Shown piece after piece: positions 12,244 through 22,389 of a DNA stretch of 64,000 bases. The DNA is from Pseudomonas baltica. GTDB lineage: Bacteria; Pseudomonadota; Gammaproteobacteria; Pseudomonadales; Pseudomonadaceae. Made by a program: the position numbers and the translations under genes. Every line of letters starts with the position of its first letter. The first letter of the stretch is position 1. The stretch covers positions 5,080,501-5,144,500 of the forward strand of contig NZ_CP134771.1 in the NCBI RefSeq assembly GCF_031880315.1, read 5' to 3'. The notes beneath the pieces are model-generated. The model saw only the letters and a program-made list of their open reading frames with translations, had not been told where the DNA came from and made no database searches.

Positions 12244-13386
12244 ATGCTGATCGTTGCTGACGAAAACATCCCTCTGCTGACCGAATTCTTCCAGGGCGCG
12301 GGAGAGATACGCCGCCTGCCTGGGCGCAGCATCGACCGCGCCGCGATCGCCGAGGCCGATGTGCTGCTGGTGCGTTCAGTCACCAAGGTGACCCGCGACA
12401 TACTCGCTGGCAGCCCGGTCAAGTTCGTCGGCACCTGCACCATCGGCACCGATCATCTAGACCTCGAATACTTCAACCAGACCGGCATCCAATGGGCCAG
12501 CGCCCCCGGCTGCAACGCCCGTGGTGTGGTGGACTATGTGCTGGGCAGCCTGTTCACCCTGGCCGACCTTGACGGCGCCGACCTCAGCCGCCGTATTTAT
12601 GGCGTGGTCGGTGCCGGCCAGGTCGGTGGGCGTCTGATCGACGCCTTGCGCGGCCTTGGCTGGGATGTGCGGGTCTGTGATCCACTGCGCGAGCCAGCCG
12701 CAGGCGAGGTGCATGTCAGCCTTGACGAGATCCTTGCCGAATGTGACGTGATCAGCCTGCACACGCCGCTGACCCGCAGCGGCCCGGCGCCTACCTGGCA
12801 TTTGCTCGATGCCGAGCGCCTGGCACGCTTGCGCCCGGGCGCCTGGCTGATCAACGCGGCCCGCGGCCCGATCGTCGATAACCTGGCACTGCGCGCCTTG
12901 CTCACCGAGCGCGACGACGTGCAGGCGGTGCTCGACGTCTGGGAGCACGAACCCAGTGTCGACCTGGCTCTGGCCGATCTCTGTGTGCTGGCCACCCCGC
13001 ACATTGCCGGCTACAGCCTGGACGGTCGGCAGCGGGGCACCGAGCAGATCTATCAGGCCTTTTGTGCCTGGCAGCACCAGGCGCCGGCGCTGCGCCTGGC
13101 CGATCTGCTGCCCAACGCCTGGTTGGCGGGCCTGGAGCTGCATGCCGACAGCGACCCGGCGTGGGCCCTGGCGATGGTTTGCCGCGCGGTGTACGACCCG
13201 CGCCGTGACGATGCCGATTTTCGCCGCAGCCTCAATGACGACGACGCCCTGCAACGGGCAGCGTTCGATGCATTGCGCAAGCACTACCCGCCACGCCGCG
13301 AGATCGACGCTCTCAACGTGCGCATCGAGGGCGAAGCGCCATTGCTGCGTCAGCAGATGCATGCGCTGGGTATCCAGCTGGGCTGA
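12244..13386 (+). CDS. pdxB: Erythronate-4-phosphate dehydrogenase PdxB
   Basis: A 380-residue D-2-hydroxyacid dehydrogenase of the de novo pyridoxal phosphate pathway, oxidising 4-phosphoerythronate. The NAD-binding loop is [16 protein letters not shown]; catalytic stretches include [15 protein letters not shown] (Arg), WEHEPSVD (Glu) and [11 protein letters not shown] (His). The C-terminal extension of about 90 residues, the PdxB dimerisation domain, separates it from other family members such as SerA. The start ATG follows AAGGAG. Confidence 0.96.
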   Translation: MLIVADENIPLLTEFFQGAGEIRRLPGRSIDRAAIAEADVLLVRSVTKVTRDILAGSPVKFVGTCTIGTDHLDLEYFNQTGIQWASAPGCNARGVVDYVLGSLFTLADLDGADLSRRIYGVVGAGQVGGRLIDALRGLGWDVRVCDPLREPAAGEVHVSLDEILAECDVISLHTPLTRSGPAPTWHLLDAERLARLRPGAWLINAARGPIVDNLALRALLTERDDVQAVLDVWEHEPSVDLALADLCVLATPHIAGYSLDGRQRGTEQIYQAFCAWQHQAPALRLADLLPNAWLAGLELHADSDPAWALAMVCRAVYDPRRDDADFRRSLNDDDALQRAAFDALRKHYPPRREIDALNVRIEGEAPLLRQQMHALGIQLG

Positions 13387-13411
13387 GTCGCGACCCGAAA
13401 GTATCGGGCAG

Positions 13412-13435
13412 AAAAAACCCGGCGAAGGCGCCGGG
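13412..13435 (-). terminator. Rho-independent terminator for the 57-aa protein gene
   Basis: CCCGGCG-AAGG-CGCCGGG forms a 7-bp GC stem. Read on the minus strand it is followed by six T. On the plus strand there is no T-run, so it mainly serves the minus-strand gene that ends at 13486, though it may slow pdxB transcripts too. Confidence 0.85.
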
Positions 13436-13485
13436 CTCAGGAATTCTTGTTATTGAAGTGCTTGTGCCTGGCCAATACCTGAGGG

Positions 13486-13659
13486 TCACTTCCTGGGAGC
13501 AACCAGACGTTTTTCCAGCTCCCGACAGGCTTGTTGGACCATGTCTTCGGTGATCGGTACCTCGCGGCCCTGGGCGTCGATGATCGAGCCTCCGACGGCT
13601 TGGTGTGGCTGGACGCGTTGGACTGGCAATGTTTCGCTCGGCTGCGATTGCAGGCTCAT
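13486..13659 (-). CDS. Small conserved Pseudomonas protein, 57 aa
   Basis: A small soluble protein with a disordered, Gln- and Pro-rich first half and a helical second half (ITEDMVQQACRELEKRL). The real start is the ATG at 13659, preceded by GGAGAGAG; the longer frame to 13815 lacks a site. I believe proteins of this type are conserved in pseudomonads, but I know of no function. It has its own terminator, which supports it being a real gene. The gap to the divergent ABC exporter is 278 bases and holds a perfect dyad. Confidence 0.7.
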   Translation of the reverse strand: MSLQSQPSETLPVQRVQPHQAVGGSIIDAQGREVPITEDMVQQACRELEKRLVAPRK

Positions 13660-13876
13660 GGTCTCTCTCCTCATCAGATTGCGCGTAGCGTAAGACCCTG
13701 TCATGACCGAGGCATTACAACGGTCACCGACGCTTGCACGTTCTTCACAGGGGGCGGGTACAGCCCTGCAGGCGGCGACGTAGAGCGTTGCCGGGTTGTT
13801 CCTGCGCATGGACACTGTTCGGACTGCCCTGCTTTAGCTGACTGACCGCCGCGCACGAAGTTCCGGCAGGGCGCCG

Positions 13877-13897
13877 CTGTCGCAAACCTTGCGACAG
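13877..13897. promoter_or_regulatory. Perfect 9-bp dyad, likely operator
   Basis: CTGTCGCAA-ACC-TTGCGACAG is a perfect 9+9 bp inverted repeat with a 3-bp centre. It ends 40 bases before the ABC exporter start, in the divergent gap with the 57-aa protein gene. A three-base loop and the absence of any upstream plus-strand gene argue against a terminator, so a dimeric regulator site is more likely. Confidence 0.55.
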
Positions 13898-13937
13898 GGT
13901 GTAGGCTGGCCGCCCGAACCTGTGCAATGGCGTGGCC

Positions 13938-15713
13938 ATGACCTTACTGACTTCGCGACATCGCCGCGCTCTGCGACTGACTTTGGAGTTTGTCCGGCCT
14001 TACCGTTGGCAAACGGTGGGCGCCTTGATTGCCTTGGTCGTCACCGCCGCCATTGCCTTGTCCATGGGGCAAGGCGTGCGCCTGCTGGTCGATCAAGGCT
14101 TCGTCACCGGTTCGCCGGAGCGCCTGAACCACGCGATCGAGGTGTTCCTGCTATTGGTGCTGGCGCTGGCAGCTGGCACCTTTACGCGCTTCTATCTGGT
14201 GTCGTGGATAGGCGAGCGGGTGGTTGCCGATCTGCGCCGCCGGGTGTTCGATCACCTGATCGATCTGCATCCGGGGTTCTATGAAAGCGCCCGCAGTTCG
14301 GAAATCCAGTCGCGGCTGACCGCCGACACGACCTTGCTGCAATCGGTGATCGGCTCGTCGCTGTCGCTATTCCTGCGCAACGCCTTGATGGTCATCGGCG
14401 GCATCGTGCTGTTGTTCATCACCAACCCCAAGCTCACCAGCATCGTGGTGATCGCCTTGCCGCTGGTGCTGGCACCGATCCTGATTTTCGGTCGACGCGT
14501 ACGCGGGTTGTCGCGTCTGAGCCAGGATCGCATCGCCGATGTCGGCAGCTACGTCGCCGAAACCCTGGGCCAGATCAAGACCGTGCAGGCCTACAACCAC
14601 CAGGCGCTGGACCGGGAGCGCTTCGCTGCCACCGTGGAAGGCGCCTTTGATACGGCCGTCAAACGCATCCTGCAGCGCTCCTGGTTGATCACCTTGGTGA
14701 TCGTGTTGGTGCTGGGGGCAGTGGCGGTGATGCTCTGGGTGGGCGGCATGGACGTGATGGCCGGACGCATCAGCGGGGGCGAGCTGGCGGCGTTCGTGTT
14801 CTATAGTCTGATCGTCGGCACCGCGTTCGGCACCCTCAGTGAAGTGATCGGCGAACTGCAGCGTGCCGCTGGCGCTGCCGAGCGTATCGGTGAACTGCTG
14901 CAGGCGCGCAACGAGATCCATGCCCCGGTCAGCGGCCTGCGGCAACTGCCGGCCCGCGTCAGTGGTCGTCTGGAATTGCAGGATGTGCGCTTCGCCTATC
15001 CGACCCGGCTCGACAAGCCTGCGGTCGATGGCATCAGCCTGACCGTGGCAGCGGGTGAGACGCTCGCGCTGGTCGGGCCGTCGGGGGCGGGCAAGTCGAC
15101 CTTGTTCGACTTGCTGCTGCGTTTCTACGATCCACAACAGGGGCAACTGCTGATCGAAGGCGTGCCGCTGCCGACCCTCGATCCCCAGGATCTGCGCCGC
15201 CACTTCGCCCTCGTATCGCAGAGCCCGGCGCTGTTTGTCGGCACGGTGGAAGAGAACATTCGTTACGGCCAAGGCAACGCCACCTTGGCGCAGATCGAGC
15301 AAGCCGCCCAAGCGGCCCACGCCCATGAGTTCATCCAGCAACTGCCACAGGGCTACCAGACGCTGCTAGGCGAGGGCGGTCAGGGATTGTCCGGCGGCCA
15401 ACGCCAGCGCTTGGCGATCGCCCGGGCACTGTTGGTGGATGCACCGATTCTGTTGCTTGACGAGGCGACCAGCGCGCTCGATGCGCAAAGCGAATACCTG
15501 ATTCAGCAAGCCTTGCCCACGCTGATGAAGGGCCGGACCACTCTGGTGATCGCCCATCGGCTTGCCACGGTACAGAATGCCGACCGCATCGCAGTGATCG
15601 ATCAGGGGCGTCTGGTGGCGGTGGGAACTCATCGGCAGTTGCTGGACAGCAGCGAGCTGTATGCGCGGCTGGCGGCGTTGCAGTTTACAGCGGGGAGCAT
15701 GCCGGGAGGCTGA
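13938..15713 (+). CDS. MsbA-like ABC exporter (fused membrane and ATPase domains)
   Basis: A 591-residue half-transporter. Residues about 1-320 hold six membrane helices of the type I exporter fold. The ATPase domain has Walker A GPSGAGKSTL, Q-loop LVSQSPALF, signature LSGGQRQRLAIARAL, Walker B ILLLDEATSALD and the H-loop VIAHRL. It resembles MsbA and multidrug/lipid exporters, but is not beside lpxK as true msbA usually is, so substrate is open. The ATG at 13938 or the GTG two codons earlier could be the start. Confidence 0.9.
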   Translation: MTLLTSRHRRALRLTLEFVRPYRWQTVGALIALVVTAAIALSMGQGVRLLVDQGFVTGSPERLNHAIEVFLLLVLALAAGTFTRFYLVSWIGERVVADLRRRVFDHLIDLHPGFYESARSSEIQSRLTADTTLLQSVIGSSLSLFLRNALMVIGGIVLLFITNPKLTSIVVIALPLVLAPILIFGRRVRGLSRLSQDRIADVGSYVAETLGQIKTVQAYNHQALDRERFAATVEGAFDTAVKRILQRSWLITLVIVLVLGAVAVMLWVGGMDVMAGRISGGELAAFVFYSLIVGTAFGTLSEVIGELQRAAGAAERIGELLQARNEIHAPVSGLRQLPARVSGRLELQDVRFAYPTRLDKPAVDGISLTVAAGETLALVGPSGAGKSTLFDLLLRFYDPQQGQLLIEGVPLPTLDPQDLRRHFALVSQSPALFVGTVEENIRYGQGNATLAQIEQAAQAAHAHEFIQQLPQGYQTLLGEGGQGLSGGQRQRLAIARALLVDAPILLLDEATSALDAQSEYLIQQALPTLMKGRTTLVIAHRLATVQNADRIAVIDQGRLVAVGTHRQLLDSSELYARLAALQFTAGSMPGG

Positions 15714-15717
15714 AGGC

Positions 15718-15792
15718 GTCTTCGCGAGCAAGCGTGCTCCCACAGGTTCAAGACGCGAGAACGGGTTGTACTGTGGGAGCAATGCGCGCGCG
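15718..15792. repeat. Inverted pair of REP elements (BIME)
   Basis: TTCGCGAGCAAGCGTGCTCC leads into CACAG in the left unit, and CTGTGGGAGC plus AATGCGCGCGCG forms the right unit in inverse orientation. The shared GCTCCCACAG / CTGTGGGAGC core is exact. It lies between convergent genes, the usual location for Pseudomonas REPs. Confidence 0.8.
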
Positions 15793-15823
15793 TAGGGGCC
15801 ATACGCATCAACCTGACATCACA

Positions 15824-16108
15824 TCAGTCGCGATATTCACACAGGTAGGCGGTATCGACTTCGACTTTCAGCTGGAACTTGCTGTTGGCCGGTACGTTGA
15901 ACTTGCTGCCCGCCGCGAACACTTCCCAATCATTGCCATCTGGCAGCTTGACGGTCAGGGCCCCGGACACAACATGCATGATTTCACGTTGAGCCGTGCC
16001 GAATTCGTATTCACCAGGAGCCATCACGCCGACAGTGGCCGGACCTTCAGCGGTACCGAAAGCGATCGATTTCACGGTGCCATCGAAGTATTCGTTGACT
16101 TTGAACAT
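15824..16108 (-). CDS. ppnP: Pyrimidine/purine nucleoside phosphorylase PpnP
   Basis: A 94-residue single-domain cupin (YaiE/DUF1255 family) that phosphorolyses a broad range of nucleosides to base and ribose 1-phosphate. The whole length aligns to the family: [17 protein letters not shown] at the start, [20 protein letters not shown] in the middle and CEYRD at the end. The start ATG at 16108 is the first that gives the conserved N-terminus; the longer frame upstream runs through the exonuclease gene. Confidence 0.93.
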   Translation of the reverse strand: MFKVNEYFDGTVKSIAFGTAEGPATVGVMAPGEYEFGTAQREIMHVVSGALTVKLPDGNDWEVFAAGSKFNVPANSKFQLKVEVDTAYLCEYRD

Positions 16109-16169
16109 GGGGCATCTCCGGGTAGATGGGCCAAAAGGGTGGCCAGTATGCCCAAGGAGGCTGGGGCCG

Positions 16170-16727
16170 TCATCCGCTTTTGAACAGGTCCGGCAATGCC
16201 AGCGGCAGCAAGCGAGCGGTGTTGCGGGCATCTTCCAGAGCGCGATGCTGCTGCCCGTTGAAGTGCAGGCCAGCCAGTTGCAAGGCGGTATTGAGTCCCG
16301 TGGGCCGCTGCAACTTCCGAGCCTTGGCGAAGCGCTGCTTGAGGTTGATATGAGGGACTTTGGCCAGCAGGCTGTCGATCCCGTGCTGTTGCCAGGCCAG
16401 CACGAATTGCTGACGATCGTAGTCACCCCAGCTCACCCAGGCTTCGATCTCGCCGGCGAAGCGTTGCAGCCAACGTTCGAAGGTCGGCCAGACCTCCAGC
16501 AGTGGCGCCGCCGTATCGATGTTGGCTTGGGAAATGTGCGTCAATTCGCGGCAGAAACTGGTCAGATGCGGCCTTCGCTGTGGCTTCACGAACCGCTGGA
16601 AATGATCCAGTTCACGGCCATCGCGGTTGACCAGGCTGGCACCCAGCTCGATGATTTCCATTTCGGCGACCGGCCAGCCTCCCTCATCGGTGGTGGCTTC
16701 CAGATCGATAACCAGCCAATACGGCAT
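16170..16727 (-). CDS. DEDDh 3'-5' exonuclease, ERI1/KapD-like
   Basis: A 185-residue nuclease of the DnaQ-like superfamily. Exo I is [11 protein letters not shown] (D and E about residues 8 and 10), Exo II lies around WVSWGDYDR, and Exo III is [14 protein letters not shown] with the H and D of the DEDDh type. The E-residue spacing and the [18 protein letters not shown] segment match the ERI1/KapD group rather than DnaQ or RNase T. These enzymes trim 3' ends of RNA. The start at 16727 is preceded by TTGGAG. Confidence 0.88.
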   Translation of the reverse strand: MPYWLVIDLEATTDEGGWPVAEMEIIELGASLVNRDGRELDHFQRFVKPQRRPHLTSFCRELTHISQANIDTAAPLLEVWPTFERWLQRFAGEIEAWVSWGDYDRQQFVLAWQQHGIDSLLAKVPHINLKQRFAKARKLQRPTGLNTALQLAGLHFNGQQHRALEDARNTARLLPLALPDLFKSG

Positions 16728-16827
16728 GGCACACTCCAAGGCGATGGGCTGATGGATCATAAGGCTGCTTGAGCGTAGAGCCTAGCCCCGAGCCGCAGTT
16801 CCCTGTGCCAGTTGTGTATCGGGTGTT

Positions 16828-16851
16828 GTGCCACGCTCCGGAGCGCGGCAC
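16828..16851. repeat. Near-perfect 24-bp palindrome
   Basis: GTGCCACGCTCC / GGAGCGCGGCAC pairs over 11 of 12 positions with no loop. It lies about 100 bases ahead of the binding-protein gene and could be an operator or part of a short leader structure. Confidence 0.35.
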
Positions 16852-16949
16852 TATCGTTCCTGAATCAGTACGGTTGTGGCGTTTTGATATTGTCTGGCGC
16901 CATAAAAACGCCTAGATTTAGTGCCCTCACTCTAGCCCAGGTTCCTCTC

Positions 16950-17792
16950 GTGCAGCTCAGCTCTCTGCGTGTCGCCCAAGTTGCGCTGTTCTGGTTATCC
17001 GCGACCTTCTTCAGCCTGCCTGCCGTAGCACAGCAAGAGGTGCGCATCGGGGCCGCGCATTTTCCACCCTATACCGTGCGTCCGGAGGGCGGCGCCGACA
17101 CCGGATTGCTGCCCGAGATGGTGGCCGCGCTCAATCAATTGCAGAGTGTCTACCACTTCGTCGTGGTGCCGACCGCCTTGCCGCGGCGCTTCCAGGACTT
17201 GAAGCAGGGGCGGATCGACCTGGCCATCTTCGAGAACCCGCAATGGGGCTGGCAGGACATCGACCACATCAATGTCGATCTGGGCCTGGAGGATGCCGAA
17301 GTGTTCGTGGCGCTGCGCAAGGACGGCCGAGGTCAAGGGTATTTCGACAGCCTGGCCGGCAAGCGTCTGGCGCTGTTCAGTGGTTATCACTACGCCTTTG
17401 CCGGTTTCGATGCCGATCCGAGCTGGCTGGCCAGCCACTTCGACGCGACCCTGACCTATTCCCACGGCAGCAACCTGTTGATGGTGCTGCGCGGGCGAGT
17501 CGACATCGCGCCCATCACTCGCTCATTCCTGACCGACTACCTGGCGCACAACCCCGAGGCGGCCGACAAGCTGATGATGTCCGAGCGCGTCGACCAGATC
17601 TACCACCACTATGCGATCTTGCGCCCGGGCGCTCCGATCAGTGCCGAGGCGCTGCGCGGGTATTTCCAGCAGTTGCATGCCAATGGCGACTTGCAGCGCA
17701 TATTTCAGCCGTTGCGGATCTCGGTGCTGCCGATGCCGGGCCTGTCGGCCCCGATGACGTCTGTGCCGAAATCGAAGGCTGCCAGCGAATAG
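16950..17792 (+). CDS. Periplasmic substrate-binding protein (SBP_bac_3-like)
   Basis: A 280-residue protein with a signal peptide ([19 protein letters not shown], likely cut after AQ or AVA). The mature part has the family-3 solute-binding or sensor fold seen in amino-acid binding proteins: [15 protein letters not shown] near the start, [12 protein letters not shown] and [11 protein letters not shown] in the middle. No transporter genes are beside it, as is common for orphan members of this family in Pseudomonas. The GTG at 16950 is chosen because it gives a proper signal peptide. Its last 88 bases overlap the 3' end of lpxH on the other strand. Confidence 0.82.
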   Translation: MQLSSLRVAQVALFWLSATFFSLPAVAQQEVRIGAAHFPPYTVRPEGGADTGLLPEMVAALNQLQSVYHFVVVPTALPRRFQDLKQGRIDLAIFENPQWGWQDIDHINVDLGLEDAEVFVALRKDGRGQGYFDSLAGKRLALFSGYHYAFAGFDADPSWLASHFDATLTYSHGSNLLMVLRGRVDIAPITRSFLTDYLAHNPEAADKLMMSERVDQIYHHYAILRPGAPISAEALRGYFQQLHANGDLQRIFQPLRISVLPMPGLSAPMTSVPKSKAASE

Positions 17793-18481
17793 CCTTGTTC
17801 GTCGACCTGCAACGCCCAGCCTTGCCGATCCCAGTCTCCCAGCACGATGCGGGCAGGTTGGTCGGCCACCGTCAGCTTGTGAATCGCCGGGCGGTGGGTG
17901 TGGCCGTGAATCAGGGTGTCGACGCCGTATTGCTGCATGATCCGCGGTACTTCTTCGGCGGTGACATCGACGATGTCGTTGGCTTTCATGCGCGTCTGCG
18001 CCTTGCTTTCGCTACGCAGCTTGCGCGCGAGCTTGTGGCGCGTGCGCAGCGGCAGGTGGCGCAATATCCACAAGGTGATGGGATGGCGCAAATAGCGCCG
18101 CAGGCGCATATAGGCTTCGTCACGGGTGCACAGGCTGTCGCCGTGCATCAGCAGCACCGGCTGACCGTTGAAGTCGACCCGGGTCGGGTCCTCCAGCAGG
18201 GTGCAGCCCGCCGCCTTGCAGAACGCCTTGCCCAACAGAAAGTCGCGGTTGCCGTGCATGAGGAAAATGGTCACGCCGCTGTCCGCCAACGACCGCAGCG
18301 CGGCGCAGATGGACCGTTGATAGGGCGTCATGGCGTCGTCGCCGATCCAGGCTTCGAAAAAGTCGCCGAGGATATACAACGCGCTGGCCGCGCGGGCGCG
18401 GCCAGCGAGGAAGTCAAGAAACGCCCGGGTAATGTCCGGGCGTTCTTCTTGCAGGTGCAGATCGGAGATCAGCAGTATCAC
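17705..18481 (-). CDS. lpxH: UDP-2,3-diacylglucosamine diphosphatase LpxH
   Basis: A 258-residue metallophosphoesterase that makes lipid X in lipid A synthesis at the inner membrane. The five metallo-phosphatase blocks are clear: [44 protein letters not shown] and [10 protein letters not shown]. It starts with GTG, and this codon overlaps the TGA of ppiB (GTGA), so translation is probably coupled. It is about 18 residues longer than the usual 240; the extra C-terminal tail is encoded antisense to the binding-protein gene. Confidence 0.96.
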   Translation of the reverse strand: MILLISDLHLQEERPDITRAFLDFLAGRARAASALYILGDFFEAWIGDDAMTPYQRSICAALRSLADSGVTIFLMHGNRDFLLGKAFCKAAGCTLLEDPTRVDFNGQPVLLMHGDSLCTRDEAYMRLRRYLRHPITLWILRHLPLRTRHKLARKLRSESKAQTRMKANDIVDVTAEEVPRIMQQYGVDTLIHGHTHRPAIHKLTVADQPARIVLGDWDRQGWALQVDEQGYSLAAFDFGTDVIGADRPGIGSTEIRNG

Positions 18482-18981
18482 TCAATGATCTCGGCGCTTT
18501 CGATGACAACGTCTTCGACTGGAACGTCCTGGTGGCCGTTCTTGCCAGAAGTCTTCACACCCTTGATCGCGTCGACGACCTCAGTGCCTTCGGTGACCTT
18601 ACCGAACACCGCATAGCCCCAGCCCTGGGTGTTCTTGGCGGTGTGGTTGAGGAAACTGTTGTCGCCAACGTTGATGAAGAACTGCGCCGAGGCCGAATGC
18701 GGCTCCATGGTGCGGGCCATGGCGACGGTGTACTTGTTGTTTTCCAGGCCGTTATCGGCTTCGTTCTGGATGCTTGGGCGCTTGTCTTTCTTTTCCTGCA
18801 TGCCTGGCTCGAAACCGCCGCCCTGGATCATGAAGTTGCCGATGACGCGGTGGAACACGGTGTTGCTGTAATGACCGGCCTTCACGTATTCGATGAAGTT
18901 GGCCACGGTGATCGGGGCTTTTTCGGCATTCAGTTCAATGACGATAGCGCCGTGGTTGGTGTTGAGTTTGACTTGAGTCAT
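18478..18981 (-). CDS. ppiB: Peptidyl-prolyl cis-trans isomerase B (cyclophilin)
   Basis: A 167-residue cytoplasmic cyclophilin without signal peptide. Catalytic and binding positions are visible in [16 protein letters not shown] (the Arg of the active site), [17 protein letters not shown] and [15 protein letters not shown]. It is the first gene of a two-gene unit with lpxH (4-base overlap). It is divergent from glnS, as in other pseudomonads. Confidence 0.96.
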   Translation of the reverse strand: MTQVKLNTNHGAIVIELNAEKAPITVANFIEYVKAGHYSNTVFHRVIGNFMIQGGGFEPGMQEKKDKRPSIQNEADNGLENNKYTVAMARTMEPHSASAQFFINVGDNSFLNHTAKNTQGWGYAVFGKVTEGTEVVDAIKGVKTSGKNGHQDVPVEDVVIESAEIIE

Positions 18982-19195
18982 TGGGAAAATTCGCTCTTGT
19001 TGAAGAATTCAGTAGTGCTGACGCGCAGTCTAGCGTTCGGGATACGCTTTTGGCGGCGGTTTTTTCCGCTTGTCGCGCAATAAGGCGTCAGATTGTCGGC
19101 CGCGGCCTGTCAGGTGCCGGAGCGCTTGGGCTATGATACGGGCTTTGATTTGGTCGGCCTACCCTGGCCGCGCACTCGCATCGTTCAAGGATCCC

Positions 19196-20902
19196 ATGAG
19201 CAAGCCTACTGCCGACACCGCTCCCAACGCCGCCGCCAAGGCCGGCCCTGCCGTCCCGACCAACTTCCTGCGCCCGATCGTGCAGGCTGACCTGGATTCG
19301 GGCAAGCACACCGGCATCGTCACGCGTTTTCCGCCTGAGCCCAACGGCTACCTGCACATTGGCCACGCCAAGTCGATCTGCGTCAACTTCGGCCTTGCCC
19401 AGGAGTTCGGCGGCCAGTGCAACCTGCGCTTCGACGACACCAACCCGGCCAAGGAAGACCAGGAGTACATCGACTCCATCAAGGCCGACATCCAGTGGCT
19501 GGGCTTCCAGTGGGCCGGTGAAGAGCGCTATGCCTCGCAGTATTTCGACCAGTTGCACGACTGGGCGGTCGAGCTGATCAAGGCTGGCCTGGCCTATGTC
19601 GACGACCTCACCCCCGAGCAGGCCCGCGAATACCGCGGCAACCTCACCGAGCCTGGCAAGAACAGCCCGTTCCGCGAGCGTTCGGTCGAAGAGAGCCTGG
19701 ACCTGTTCGCGCGCATGAAGGCCGGCGAATTCGCCGACGGCGCCCGCGTGCTGCGTGCCAAGATCGACATGGCCTCGCCGAACATGAACCTGCGCGACCC
19801 GATCCTGTACCGCATCCGTCACGCCCATCACCACCAGACCGGCGACAAGTGGTGCATCTACCCCAACTATGACTTCACCCACGGTCAGTCGGACGCCATC
19901 GAAGGCATCACCCATTCGATCTGCACCCTGGAATTCGAAGGCCATCGCCCGCTGTACGACTGGTTCCTCGACAACCTGTCGGTGCCGTCCAAGCCGCGCC
20001 AGTACGAGTTCTCGCGCCTCAACCTGAGCTACACCGTGACCAGCAAGCGCAAGCTCAAGCAGTTGGTGGACGAGAAGCACGTCAGCGGTTGGGATGACCC
20101 GCGCATGTCCACGCTCAGCGGTTTCCGCCGTCGTGGCTACACGCCTGAGGCGATCCGCAGCTTCTGCGAAATGATCGGCACCAACCGTTCCGACGGCGTG
20201 GTGGATTTCGGCATGCTCGAATTCAGCATCCGTGACGACCTCGACCGTAACGCGCCACGCGCCATGTGCGTGCTGCGCCCGCTCAAGGTAGTGATCACCA
20301 ATTATCCGCAAGGCCAGGTCGAACACCTCGAGCTGCCGCGCCACCCCAAGGAAGACATGGGCGTGCGCGCCTTGCCGTTCGAGCGGGAGATCTATATCGA
20401 CCGCGACGACTTCATGGAGGAGCCGCCAAAAGGCTACAAGCGCCTCGAGCCGGGCGGTGAAGTGCGCCTGCGTGGCAGCTACGTGATCCGCGCCGACGAG
20501 GCCGTCAAGGATGCCGACGGCAACATCATCGAGCTGCGCTGCTCCTACGATCCTGACACCCTGGGCAAGAACCCCGAGGGTCGCAAGGTCAAGGGCGTGA
20601 TCCACTGGGTGCCGGCCGCCGCCAGCGTCGAGTGCGAAGTGCGCCTGTACGAGCGCCTGTTCCGCTCGCCGAACCCGGAAAAGGCCGCCGAAGGCCAGAC
20701 TTTCCTGGACAACATCAACCCCGAATCCCTGCTGGTGCTCAGCGGTTGTCGTGCCGAGCCGTCGTTGGCGAACGCCGCGCCGGAAGACCGCTTCCAGTTC
20801 GAGCGCGAAGGTTATTTCTGCGCCGACCTGAAAGACTCGCAACCCGGTCGTCCGGTATTCAACCGTACCGTTACCCTGCGTGATTCGTGGGGCCAGAGCT
20901 AA
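19196..20902 (+). CDS. glnS: Glutaminyl-tRNA synthetase
   Basis: A 568-residue class I synthetase. The HIGH motif is [16 protein letters not shown] and the KMSKS equivalent is [10 protein letters not shown]. The C-terminal beta-barrel anticodon domain is complete ([18 protein letters not shown]). I chose the ATG at 19196, with AAGGA ahead, over the long open frame from 19070. It is 10 bases from cysS and forms one unit with it. Confidence 0.97.
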   Translation: MSKPTADTAPNAAAKAGPAVPTNFLRPIVQADLDSGKHTGIVTRFPPEPNGYLHIGHAKSICVNFGLAQEFGGQCNLRFDDTNPAKEDQEYIDSIKADIQWLGFQWAGEERYASQYFDQLHDWAVELIKAGLAYVDDLTPEQAREYRGNLTEPGKNSPFRERSVEESLDLFARMKAGEFADGARVLRAKIDMASPNMNLRDPILYRIRHAHHHQTGDKWCIYPNYDFTHGQSDAIEGITHSICTLEFEGHRPLYDWFLDNLSVPSKPRQYEFSRLNLSYTVTSKRKLKQLVDEKHVSGWDDPRMSTLSGFRRRGYTPEAIRSFCEMIGTNRSDGVVDFGMLEFSIRDDLDRNAPRAMCVLRPLKVVITNYPQGQVEHLELPRHPKEDMGVRALPFEREIYIDRDDFMEEPPKGYKRLEPGGEVRLRGSYVIRADEAVKDADGNIIELRCSYDPDTLGKNPEGRKVKGVIHWVPAAASVECEVRLYERLFRSPNPEKAAEGQTFLDNINPESLLVLSGCRAEPSLANAAPEDRFQFEREGYFCADLKDSQPGRPVFNRTVTLRDSWGQS

Positions 20903-20911
20903 GGATCCGTC

Positions 20912-22294
20912 GTGCTGACCATTTACAACACGCTCACCAAGAGCAAAGAAGTCTTCAAACCGCTGGATGGCAACAAGGTGCGGATGTACGTGTGCGGCAT
21001 GACCGTGTACGACTTCTGCCACCTGGGCCACGGTCGCAGCATGGTCGCCTTCGATCTGGTCACCCGCTGGCTGCGTTTCAGCGGCTACGAGCTGACGTAT
21101 GTGCGCAACATCACCGACATCGATGACAAGATCATCAACCGTGCGCGGGACAATGGCGAGACGTTCGACACCCTGACCGCGCGCATGATCGACGCGATGC
21201 ACGAAGACGAAGCACGCCTCAACATCCTGCCACCGGACCTGGAGCCGCGTGCCACCGATCATATCCCTGGCATGCACGCCATGATCCAGACCCTGGTCGA
21301 CAAGGACTACGCCTACGCGCCGGGCAACGGCGATGTCTATTACCGGGTCGGCAAGTTCGTCGGCTACGGCAAACTGTCGCGCAAGAAGATTGAAGATTTG
21401 CGCATCGGTGCCCGTATCGAGGTCGACGAGGCCAAGCACGATCCGCTGGATTTCGTCCTGTGGAAGGGCGTCAAACCCGGCGAGCCGAGTTGGGAATCGC
21501 CTTGGGGCCCTGGGCGTCCGGGCTGGCACATCGAGTGCTCGGTGATGTCGACCTGCTGCCTGGGTGACACCTTCGACATCCACGGCGGAGGCAATGATCT
21601 GGAGTTCCCGCATCACGAGAACGAAATCGCCCAGAGCGAGGCGGCCACCGGCAAGCCGTACGCCAACGCCTGGATGCATTGCGGGATGATCCGCATCAAT
21701 GGCGAGAAGATGTCCAAGTCGTTGAACAACTTCTTCACCATCCGCGACGTGCTGGAAAAGTATCACCCAGAAGTGGTGCGCTACCTGCTGGTATCGAGCC
21801 ACTATCGCAGCTCGATCAACTATTCCGAGGACAGCCTGAAGGAATCCAAAGGCGCTCTGGAACGCTTCTACCATGCCCTGCGCGGGTTACCCCGTGTAGA
21901 GCCGGTCGGCGGGCAGTCGTATATCGAGCGCTTCACTCAGGCGATGAACGACGACTTCGGTACGCCGGAGGCCTGTGCGGTGCTGTTCGACATGGTGCGC
22001 GAAATCAATCGTCTGCGCGAGGGCGACGAGGTGGCGGCGGCCGGGCTGGCAGCGCGGTTGCGCGAGCTGGCAGGAGTGCTGGGCGTGTTGCAGATGGATG
22101 CCGAGGACTTTCTCAAGGCGGGCGCTGAAGGTCGGGTCGATGCCGAGCAGGTCGAGGCATTGATCGAGGCGCGTCTGGCTGCCCGTGCAGGCAAGAACTG
22201 GGCTGAGTCGGACCGGATCCGTGATGAGCTGACTGCATTGGGCGTCGTGCTTGAAGACAGTAAAGGCGGCACGACCTGGCGGTTGGCGGACTGA
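20912..22294 (+). CDS. cysS: Cysteinyl-tRNA synthetase
   Basis: A 460-residue class I synthetase. [18 protein letters not shown] holds the first zinc cysteine and the HIGH motif, HIECSVMS and HHENEIAQ hold further zinc ligands, and [10 protein letters not shown] is the KMSKS loop. Length is normal. It starts with GTG after AAGGATCC, 9 bases behind glnS. Confidence 0.97.
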   Translation: MLTIYNTLTKSKEVFKPLDGNKVRMYVCGMTVYDFCHLGHGRSMVAFDLVTRWLRFSGYELTYVRNITDIDDKIINRARDNGETFDTLTARMIDAMHEDEARLNILPPDLEPRATDHIPGMHAMIQTLVDKDYAYAPGNGDVYYRVGKFVGYGKLSRKKIEDLRIGARIEVDEAKHDPLDFVLWKGVKPGEPSWESPWGPGRPGWHIECSVMSTCCLGDTFDIHGGGNDLEFPHHENEIAQSEAATGKPYANAWMHCGMIRINGEKMSKSLNNFFTIRDVLEKYHPEVVRYLLVSSHYRSSINYSEDSLKESKGALERFYHALRGLPRVEPVGGQSYIERFTQAMNDDFGTPEACAVLFDMVREINRLREGDEVAAAGLAARLRELAGVLGVLQMDAEDFLKAGAEGRVDAEQVEALIEARLAARAGKNWAESDRIRDELTALGVVLEDSKGGTTWRLAD

Positions 22295-22321
22295 TTCGCA
22301 GACACGCGCCTTGGCACTTTG

Positions 22322-22375
22322 GAAGCGGGCTCTGCCCGCGAAGCTGTTAACGGCTTCGCGGGCAGAGCCCGCTTC
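22322..22375. repeat. Perfect 23-bp inverted repeat between cysS and folD
   Basis: The left arm 22322-22344 begins GAAGCGGGCTCTGCCCGC and the right arm 22353-22375 is its exact reverse complement; the loop is TGTTAACG. It lies between convergent genes and has no T-run. The GCGGGC..GCCCGC units within each arm are the P. putida-type REP form, so I read it as a REP doublet that may also act as a bidirectional terminator. Confidence 0.8.
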
Positions 22376-22389
22376 GACATAGGCGTGCG

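Noticed and set aside
19088..21874. A 928-codon open frame antisense to glnS and cysS
   Set aside because: Same reason: a shadow of two certain synthetase genes.
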